Positions 21,031 to 28,510 of a DNA stretch of 28,510 bases are shown here, one piece after another (within the stretch, counting starts at the first letter, position 1; the number at the start of each line of letters is the position of its first letter). Origin of the DNA: Phoronis australis (Eukaryota; Phoronida; Phoronidae); NCBI GenBank assembly GCA_002633005.1, contig NMRA01000309.1, forward strand, positions 250,001 through 278,510. Direction: 5' to 3'. The position numbers and the translations under genes are program-made. The notes under the pieces are model-generated. The model worked only from the letters and a program-made list of their open reading frames with translations. It had not been told where the DNA came from and searched no databases.

Positions 21031-22032
21031 GCCTTCAGTGAAAAAACTACTTTTGGCTCAAGCTATTTTCTGTTATAAGGCTGGTATCGACTTATTGCTC
21101 ACTTAGATCAGAAAGTTCTTGTCTTGGGAAGAATTACAGGTTGCTACTGATTGAAATCATGTTCATCATACCTGTCACTCTGTCAACACAATTTGTTGAT
21201 CCTGCACAAGAGCAGCTACGATCTGTCATTTCCTTCTCAAGTCCTGAGATATTTATAATCTGAAAATAGAAATTAAGACCAGTTTTATACATTTTTGATA
21301 GAGAGCGTTGTTGCAGCTTCTTCAGACAATGGTGTTTCAAAGTTCTGTTGATGGGGAGAAATTGGAAACTGAACACATATGGGCTTGGAACTTTGTGGTT
21401 CGTCTCTCATTGTATGCTGTTTTCACATGGACTTCGTGGTGGACAGTTATAGTGTGTTGACATTCATTTTTTTGTCGCTGACCTTATCTTAAGTGGACTG
21501 TTGTTGCTGGGACAGGCCTCTCCAAGTGGGCATTATTGGATATTAGCCAGTTGTTGGTATTCTCACTTTTATTAAGGAAACTTGTCTGTCACAGGTCCTA
21601 GTTAAGTGCGTTTGTTCTATTGCATTTTATAAGAAACTGTTTAGTTTGCAAGAAAATGTAGACTGTTATTGATATTTTTGTTGAAATCCTATAATTATGA
21701 ATATTCTTAAAGCCTTAGCAAGTAGCCAGTTATATGAGGTTTGGTTTTGTGACAAACTTTGATGCACAAGTAAAAGTTGTAAGGGGTAAAGAAAACAATA
21801 AGTGTTTTGTGGTGGTAATGAGCAGAAAAGAGACTGGAAGACTGTGTCAGGTTGTTTGTGTTTTCACAATGTCTGAATTGGGCTTATAGTGTAATGTTTG
21901 TTCAGCTGTTTTTTGTCTTGTAACCTTTTCATAGTGATAATTTGAGATGATATTCCCTTAAAAAAGAGCGAGCAAAGTGAAATCACTTGCGTGCTTGGAT
22001 GCTAAAACGTTACGCACCCATGCAATGGAATG

Positions 22033-22059
22033 AGTTTCCCGACTGACTGATTAGCCAGT
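22033..22059. repeat. 9-bp inverted repeat in possible old element
   Basis: TCCCGACTG and CAGTCGGGA flank a loop of about 10 bases (near 22037-22064). It lies in a region of unusual composition (about 21965-22070) that begins gagcgagcaaagtga with a 14-base palindrome AAGTGAAATCACTT. This could be a decayed interspersed repeat. Positions are approximate. Confidence 0.4.
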
Positions 22060-23150
22060 CGGGATACAGTGGTGTTGTTTTTAGTTTGAGGGTGGCAAAC
22101 CAATGTTTAAATAATCCAGCTCTCTTATTGTCTGCTTTCATCTGATGCTCACGTAATCCAGAAGTTATGTTGTAAACAGCGCCCCTGACGCTGACCGATA
22201 ATTTTAAAAAATGCTATTTGCAAACGACTTTCACAAATGTCGTGAAGCAGATGTGTTTTCTATGAAATACATTCACCAAAAAACTTCGAATGGAGAAAAA
22301 CTTTTGACTTTCCGAGAAATTAGACTTAACTTTTACTTTTTGATTCCTTTGTGTGTCTGTAAGCTATGTCTAGCTTAACCACAGTATTGTGTACCTACAC
22401 AAAAGGCATGCTTGACAAGTTTAATCAAGCGTCATTCTAGATTAGATCGTGATAATGGAAATTTCTTGATTTTTACACTCCAAGAGAATGGTACTTAATG
22501 ATTTTACCTACTCTGTTTGGAGCTGTAAAGAGACAATGGGAGGGCCTATTTTTTGAAATGAAGTGTTTTTAAAGTTTCCAACATATGCACGACAAGTTTG
22601 AGGGAAGTATGTCGATGCACAGTGCTAGGTTTGTCTAGAGTGGATGTGTTCTATGTGGCTTGTGGATCAGTTTACTTCAAACAGCGCAGACAGTTAAATT
22701 ATTGAGACCGGGCTCCTTACTGGTTTGTTATGTCTGCTTGTTACTTGTTTCCAATGTCACCTTGTCTGTTGCTTTAGTTTGGATTAAGCATTTATACTTT
22801 ATGTGGTTATCATGCGATTAAATATTTGAAAAAGTACGCCATCTGTTTCAGCTAGCTCTAGCTCACGCACTGTACATTCCCAGGTATTTCATCTCCCCCT
22901 GGGGTTTCTCAGTTAAAGATTAAAACACTCAATAAAGCAACTCTGCTGTCATTAAAAAGCCCACCTTTGTACCCTACAGCATAGTGCACAGAATGCGTGT
23001 GCCTCCATTTCATAACATGGATGTCTGCCCTCTTGCCATCTCCAACTCAAGTGTTCACACAAAGCTGTCCTGTATTAGATGGTCTGAAAATTTACAGTAG
23101 GACCACTGTGTGATATCTGCACTTAACTAAAATTTCTGTTTTCGTTGTAG

Positions 23151-23218
23151 AAAAACTGCTCAACTCTAGTGGGCGAGAACTTCGCAGGGCACTCTTTTCT
23201 TTGAAACAGATTTTCCAG
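23151..23218 (+). CDS. FHOD3: FHOD3-like formin, exon 4 (start of FH3 armadillo region)
   Basis: A 68-base exon. It completes codon 118 (G+AA = Glu) and encodes residues 119-140, including GRELRRALFSLKQIFQ, a strongly conserved FHOD helix at the start of the FH3 (armadillo-repeat) region. The acceptor is ttgtag after a T-rich tract and the donor is gtaagt, giving phase 0 at the end. The upstream intron, at 10,156 bp, is the longest in the window. Confidence 0.95.
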
Positions 23219-24589
23219 GTAAGTGATCACACTAGTTAGTTTCTATGAGTGACTAAGCTTGAGCTTCTCTGATGCTCTCCCAAGTCATTAAACGCCTTTC
23301 GCACCAACTTAGATGCATTACTGTTTTGGCGGGTGTTAGCCGGTGTGAAAGAGTTCAAGACCAAAGTTAACGGCTTCAAATAGCAAATAACTTCCCAATA
23401 AAAGGGTGGATTTAACGGTGGAGCGCTGAACTTTTGTGATGGTTAACTTCAGAGTCATGTGGGTCATTGTCAGGTATTGCTGTCAATAGCGTACGCTTTT
23501 TGTTAGTTTTATGTGATTTTTTGATAATGTGTTGATGTTCCCGCACAATTCTTCATGTTAGGATCTTACATATGAATAACCTTTTGCAGCCCCTTCTGCC
23601 GATAAATCTGATGACCAGAGCGTCAGCAAGCAGTAGTGTTGGTTTCTGTTGACTACCAAAGCTGGTCTGACACTTAAATAACTTAACTGTATACGATGAC
23701 GCCTCTTTTGTATCCAGTTTATGTTGGTCACCTAGGAGCTTAATTTATGGTTCATAATTAGTTTTTCGGTCTAAAAACAAAACCAATATCCCCATGTTAC
23801 AATTTTTCCAACACTAACCGCCTGGCTACAGATAGCTCAGTCCCACTCGTTGTCTATCCAAGCTGAAAACCATTCTAATAAGGTAATTCCTTTGTGGCTA
23901 TTTTTTGAAATTTGGCTGAATGTATTTTCACTTTCTGCCCAGATAGGTGAAAATTAATCAAAATTGTATGATACGGACAACAAACTACAACATTGTCACC
24001 TTGGCTATTGTCAAGTGTCAAGGTTGATGGGCCTTGCGCTCTTGACAACCGTAGATGTGCGGTACCTTAGTAATAGGTGGTTGAAATGAAACTGATCTGA
24101 TGTTGAGAGGCCCAACATTTACAGGTACCTAATTTTTCAGGTTCGCGCTAATTGTATGTATGATCCATTCCGCCTTGACGCCGTTTTGTGTTAAGTTGTA
24201 CTAGTTGAGACAGAGCCAGATAATTGGGCACAACTTGGTCTATGTCAAAAATGGCTGACTAAACTGACACCACTGTCGACTCATTCTAGTGTTATGGAAA
24301 TGAAACTTAAGTCATATTTGCAGTAAATTGAATTTTTAGAACTCCAACACCTTGTGAAGCTGGAGAAATGTTGTAATATCTTCTAACTAGTCTCATTATT
24401 TTCCTTCAGCTCTGAAAGGTTTTGATTGTGGCAAACCTGAAGCTTTCATGATAATAATTGGTAGTTTGGCAATGAGTGGAAGAAAGTTTCTACTAGGTGA
24501 TGGTTGTCTGACGATGAGAATGTCTATTAGGTGGCTTTTGTTGTATGTGACTAGGTGCTGACACTTGTGTTCTGTATTTTCTTACACAG
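23219..24589 (+). other. FHOD intron 4 (1371 bp)
   Basis: Runs from gtaagt to acacag, phase 0. I see no repeats, genes or unusual structure in it. Confidence 0.9.
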
Positions 24590-24695
24590 GATGACAAAGA
24601 CCTTGTACACGAGTTTGTCAACAGTGACGGCCTGGACTGTCTCATCAAGGTGGGCTCTGAGGCGGACCAGAACTATCAGAACTATATATTACGAG
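24590..24695 (+). CDS. FHOD3: FHOD3-like formin, exon 5 (FH3 region; last exon in window)
   Basis: Encodes residues 141-175 plus one base of codon 176. The segments [19 protein letters not shown] and [12 protein letters not shown] are near-identical to the FHOD1/FHOD3 family. The acceptor is acacag. The donor used here is the first gtgaga (24696); the leftover G fits the Ala codon that follows in relatives. A near-copy of the exon end and donor follows 21 bases downstream, giving an alternative in-frame end at 24716. No later exon (the family continues ALGQIM) is visible before the window ends, so the CDS is partial at its 3' end. Typical FHOD proteins exceed 1,100 residues, so only the first tenth or so is here. 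Confidence 0.93.
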
Positions 24696-24720
24696 GTGAG
24701 AACTATACATTTCGAGGTGA
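24679..24720 (+). repeat. FHOD3: 21-bp tandem duplication of exon 5 end and splice donor
   Basis: Units 24679-24699 and 24700-24720 are identical at 19 of 21 positions, and both contain cgag followed by gtga. The first donor is gtgaga (24696), the second gtgaac (24717). The +21 difference keeps the frame and would insert seven residues, GENYTFR, after Arg175. Confidence 0.85.
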
Positions 24721-25416
24721 ACTGACATGTCGTGAATTATGACAACTATCAGTTACATGAGTTGAATTGACACATGTCAGCATTGTAAATTTACCACAAA
24801 ATTTATACAAAGATTTGACTTGAAAAAAATTTATAGTTTCTGAAAGTACAAAACATGTAGAATTTTATTTTGAACTTTATACGAATCTAACATTGGTTGG
24901 CTCATTTGGCCATTGTGTCTTTTTGTGTATTTAGCAGCGAAGTACATTCATATCAAGAAAATAGTATCAAGAACATGATAAATTTTTACTTAAAACTTTT
25001 TGATAAAATCTCAATATTGCTGTTACAGTTTTCTAATTATCTATTTGTTTTCATTTTTCATATAAATCAGGTCTACCTGATGCAAAAGAGAAACAATTTC
25101 ATAATTCCATTTTGGAAACAGGTGCACGCATCATATTTCTAATCTCAATCCAGTCGGCCATTTCTGAGATAAGATGTTCCAAATTCTAAACGTCACAAAT
25201 AATATGGATGCCATCTAGAACCAGTTGGTAACTATAGCTTGCTCCCAAGAGCTATGATTTGTAGTGATCATTGGTTCTCAGGTATTTTTTGTTTCTGTAC
25301 GTACTGTGGCTATAAACAATTTTATCCCATGAAAACATTTGTTCTCAGTCGTTATTCACAAACGATGACACAACCTTTTCCACAGTATGTAGCTGTGGAA
25401 CTGAATTTATACTAAG

Positions 25417-26112
25417 CAGCTAATTTATAGATGTTGTTGGTGTATTCTTGGTACATGGTGTATCTTCAAATCAACAGCTAATTTATAGATGTTGTTGGTG
25501 TATTCATGGTACATGGTGTATCTTCAAATCAACAGCTAATTTATAGATGTTGTTGGTGTATTCATGGTACATGGTGTATCTTCAAATCAACAGCTAATTT
25601 ATAGATGTTGTTGGTGTATTCATGGTACATGGTGTATCTTCAAATCAGCAGCTAATTTATAGATATTGTTGGTGTATTCATGGTACATGATGTATCTTCA
25701 AATCAACAGCTAATTTATAGATGTTGTTGATGTATTCATGGTACATGGTGTATCTTCAAATCAACAGCTAATTTATAGATGTTGTTGATGTATTCATGGT
25801 ACATGGTGTATCTTCAAATCAACAGCTAATTTATAGATGTTGTTGATGTATTCATGGTACATGGTGTATCTTCAAATCAACAGCTAATTTATAGATGTTG
25901 TTGATGTATTGATGGTACATGGTGTATCTTCAAAGCAACGGCTAATTTATAGATGTTGTTGATGTATTCATGGTACATGGTGTATCTTCAAATCAACAGC
26001 TAATTTATAGATGTTGTTGATGTATTCATGGTACATGGTGTATCTTCAAATCAACAGCTAATTTATAGATGTTGTTGGTGTATTCATGGTACATGGTGTA
26101 TCTTCAAATCGA
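25417..26112 (+). repeat. 58-bp minisatellite, 12 complete copies
   Basis: Twelve units of exactly 58 bp begin at 25417 and every 58 bases up to 26055. The unit starts cagctaatttatagatgttg and ends with cttcaaatcaa. There are no indels; copies differ by scattered substitutions. A G/A variant (ttggtg or ttgatg) divides them into units 1-5 (G), 6-11 (A) and 12 (G). The last unit ends in atcga and breaks into unique sequence. Confidence 0.97.
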
Positions 26113-26534
26113 CAGCAGTGCTTGTATACGGTGCGTGCGGTGCATTATTCATGCCCATCTCAAATCATTTCAAACCTAGGCACCCGAGATTACTTGTCAT
26201 CTTTATTGCTGTTTTATACCTGCTGCGACTCCACTGAACAGCAATCGTACAAGCCTGCCAAAAATTCAATGACTTTATTTTATTGACTTGTGTCGTCTTG
26301 ATTCTTCCTCAACTTGAAGAAACACGAGTAGGATATGTAGTATGACTGCAGTAACTAGAAATCGTGTCAATAAATAAATGTCTGCAGGGATCTGAATGTC
26401 TCAGTGTTGGATAGCTCTTGACTTAGATTTTTGTATCGCTTACGAGACAGGAAGTAAGGTGCAGGGTGGCTGTCCGACGCCACAACTCTAGACCTTTTTC
26501 TGTTATCGATCTGATGCCATCTTGTATTTCCCTG

Positions 26535-26548
26535 GTTGCCATGGTTAC
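26535..26548. promoter_or_regulatory. RFX X-box-like palindrome
   Basis: GTTGCCATGGTTAC is a near-perfect match to the X-box (GTNRCC, 2-base spacer, RGNRAC), one mismatch in the right half. RFX factors bind such sites. It is a single site in an intron with no conservation data, so function is inference. Confidence 0.25.
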
Positions 26549-28027
26549 AGTCGACATCGAGGTCCTCGAGGCTTTATTGAAGGCTGTAAATTTATAGCAG
26601 TTTTTATCTTGGCATTAACGTGATATCAGAATTGTAAAAACATATATTATGGAATGTTTCAGTGACACTTAATGACTGTTAACGAGGATAATTGTTGATC
26701 TTTGGAGTGGCAGTGTGTCAATTAAAAGTCTGAATGAGCTCCATTTATGGAGTTGCGTCTTCTTTTTGGGACAAGTTGGATGAATTCTTCAAAATTTTAA
26801 TCAACCACCTGTTTGTCGTTTGTGTTAGAAAACTAATGTTGTAAAAAGTCGTCCGCGGTCACAAAGTGGTTTTTTAGTCTTCATTTTGTACTCAAAATGT
26901 TCACATGTAAAACTCGTCTGTCGGGAACGACAGTCACAAAGAGCTCATGAACCTAATTCATCATCAACGCATGCCGATTCTTTTTGGTACCATAATGAAA
27001 AGAATCTGTTATCAATGGTCCGCAAGACGCAATAAATCTGTTTTATCTGGCGGCCGGTGTTTGCCCAGCACCTAGCCTGATTGTCTCTGCACCTGTATGT
27101 CATTGACTCCATTTCAATGTATCTGTTTGCGATTGTTTGCACGTCTTGATAAAAAACGGTTCTTGGAGAGACGGAATACATAAGAGGAGCATCAATTATT
27201 GGCCCCTTAATAAAGTGAAGAATGTATGTATAACAGCTACTTCTGTTGCACTGTTCAGTGTTATATCTTCTCTTGTGTCGGGTTTCATGATGTTATGTGA
27301 TTTGTAACTGATATCTCAGCTGTATAATAGAGATGTGGCAATCAAATTACAGCTGGGGGTCTGTTATTTTTTTAACCCGTTTTTGCCTGTTATGGAGACT
27401 GAGATTGTGTGTGGTTGTCTTGTGGTTCTTCCCTGTGCTTATTTGTTGTTTGATGTGAAAATAGCCAACTATGTGACAGAGCACAAACCTGGCAAAGCCA
27501 TGGACAAGCAAAGCAGACTGTGACAGTAAATAAATTTGTCCTGTCTGATATGATAAGTTCAGAACTAATGAGATGTCTGCTACAGTAATCCAAAGTTCAA
27601 ACTAAGGCTTTGTTTTTTTGCAATGAAAAAAGGGAAATGAGAAGAGATGCTTTCAACATTCAAAATTTAGGAGTCATTTATGTTTTTTGTGTCATTACCT
27701 ATTAGTTATTTTCTCCGCTTTTCCTGATGAAATTGAAATGACAAAATTCTCACTCCAGTGTAGGCATCAACTGCCATATACAGCAAGTTAAAGGCATCCA
27801 TTTTGGTTTAATAATCGCACTAAATCGGTCCTCTGAGGCGTATTGTTATGTGATAGGGATTATTAAGATTTGATCCTATTATGTGGAAACTGAGCTAGGC
27901 CTAATAGTGTATAAATGCCTGGCCTGTAGACATCATCTACATTCATTCCACAGAACTAAATGTCCTGGTCTCCCTTTGAGGTCTAGCAGTTAAATGTTGT
28001 CCTGTTTCAGACTCACGGGTGAGAAAC

Positions 28028-28150
28028 AACATGACCGCCGGTCCTCTAAACAGGACCTCCGGGGATCAAATGGGACCGCCGCACCAGAAAATGGGACTGA
28101 CGCACCCAAAAACATGACCGCCCCACCACAAAACAGGACCGCCGGGGACT
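28028..28150. repeat. GC-rich 20-21-bp tandem repeat, about six degenerate copies
   Basis: Repeats of acaggaccgcc/atgggaccgcc followed by a variable GC-rich end start near 28028, 28048, 28068, 28088, 28108 and 28128. CpG content is strikingly higher than in the surrounding intron. On the minus strand it reads as a seven-residue period (AVLFCGG, AVMFLGA, SVPFSGA, AVPFDPR) inside a 105-codon frame. A hairpin CTCAC-gg-GTGAG precedes it (about 28013-28024). Confidence 0.7.
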
Positions 28151-28400
28151 GAGTAGTTAAGGCCTTTGTGTGATACTGCGGGTTATGACGTAACCGGTCA
28201 GATAGCTGTGTAAAGACTATCGCCAAAATAAAGCTTGACAGCCTTGCGTTATTGAGCTCCGTTACATCCCCGACATTGCCCACAGCCCGGGTAGTTCTGC
28301 TCGTCACCTCGTCGTGGAACTTACATCAACATGTAGTAGAGCGCGCGACCGATGCAGGCGCATGCAAAATCTAGGCGTCAACCAACACTCACCTTGCAGT
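28151..28400. other. CpG-rich segment, possibly LTR-like, unresolved
   Basis: The segment after the GC-rich repeat stays CpG-rich and contains AATAAA (28227) followed by a GC-richer stretch, the kind of layout seen at the R-U5 end of LTR retroelements. No TG...CA boundaries, target duplication or primer-binding site could be fixed, so this may be an interspersed repeat of another kind. Confidence 0.15.
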
Positions 28401-28510
28401 TTGCAACCGCTTGAGTGAAAAACAATCTAATGAACTGTTGTAATAATAAGTGACATGTGCACGCGCCATTTCCTCAGAAAAATTTTGAGACATCTTTCGA
28501 AAGATGATGA

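Larger units (their letters stand above)
12995..23150 (+). other. FHOD intron 3 (10,156 bp)
   Basis: Runs from gtgaga to ttgtag. It contains no supported gene. It holds a SINE-like head (13121), two related palindromic elements (13479 and 20838), hairpins (16119, 22033), C/G tracts (15589, 18430) and a short TTAT microsatellite (about 20767-20785). The other stretches are plain AT-rich intron. Confidence 0.85.
7255..28510 (+). other. FHOD3: FHOD3-like gene locus, 5' part (partial)
   Basis: Gene-level entry for the five exons. Splice phases are 0, 2, 1, 0, 1, and all introns are GT-AG. The spliced 175-residue product can be followed without a break from Met1 to the end of exon 5. Known FHOD architecture is GTPase-binding domain, FH3 region, coiled coil, FH1 poly-proline, FH2 actin-nucleating domain and a C-terminal autoregulatory segment phosphorylated by ROCK. 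Only the first domain and the beginning of the second are in this window. At least 21 kb of gene sequence is present, with coding exons making up about 2.5% of it. Confidence 0.9.
24696..28510 (+). other. FHOD intron 5 (partial, at least 3815 bp)
   Basis: Begins at gtgaga and has no recognisable acceptor plus exon before the window ends. It holds the 58-bp minisatellite, an X-box-like site, and a CpG-richer repeat zone near the right end. An alternative is that the next exon lies here but is too diverged to see. I searched by eye for the ALGQIM-type continuation and did not find it. Confidence 0.8.

Noticed and set aside
25417-26112. CRISPR-like array
   Set aside because: Units are contiguous 58-mers without unique spacers, in animal intron DNA with no cas genes; a minisatellite fits.
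27990-28307. 105-codon minus-strand frame with seven-residue repeats
   Set aside because: The repeats follow the 20-21-bp DNA repeat; no homologue known and the frame spans a probable repeat element.
28380-28405. Strong minus-strand donor (AAG followed by gtgagt)
   Set aside because: No convincing coding exon or acceptor accompanies it, so a minus-strand gene at the edge cannot be supported.

Overview
The window is animal nuclear DNA. It carries a multi-exon gene with standard GT-AG introns, the introns are 0.3 to 10 kb long, and the rest is AT-rich non-coding DNA with minisatellites, short inverted-repeat elements and tRNA-like (SINE) heads. There is no operon structure, no dense coding and no prokaryotic feature. 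The protein is very close to vertebrate FHOD3, while the repeats are not ones I associate with vertebrates. I therefore favour a marine invertebrate (deuterostome or lophotrochozoan), but the species cannot be fixed from sequence alone.

Layout. Positions 1-7254 are upstream, apparently intergenic DNA with no gene I can support. This stretch holds a single-base assembly gap (N at 2631) flanked by a 406-bp sequence present on both sides, a 255-bp inverted-repeat element with a CATAA target duplication (3136-3390), a tRNA-like SINE head beside it, a 33-bp minisatellite (4172-4366) and a TATA-type promoter candidate near 6606. From 7255 to the right end runs the 5' part of one plus-strand gene of the FHOD formin family (FHOD3-like). 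Its five exons are 7255-7425, 7762-7883, 12936-12994, 23151-23218 and 24590-24695. The reading frame joins cleanly across every intron and gives 175 residues plus one base of the next codon. These cover the N-terminal GTPase-binding domain and the start of the FH3/armadillo region. The FH1, FH2 and autoregulatory C-terminal parts lie beyond the window.

The introns (336, 5052, 10156, 1371 and more than 3815 bp) contain no nested gene that I can support. They carry repeats: a GT microsatellite within a complex repeat at 9.2-9.6 kb, a 14-bp perfect inverted repeat at 9697-9733, a 21-bp tandem repeat running into a CACACCC-rich tract at 10.9-11.2 kb, two related TTAAG-rich palindromic elements (13479-13710 and 20838-21030), a facing C-tract and G-tract (18430-18491), a 12-copy 58-bp minisatellite (25417-26112) and a GC-rich 20-21-bp repeat near the right end.

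The most interesting gene-level observation is a 21-bp duplication of the exon 5 splice donor (24679-24720). It creates a second, in-frame donor that would add seven residues to the FH3 region. I found no evidence of a new multi-gene system in this window.
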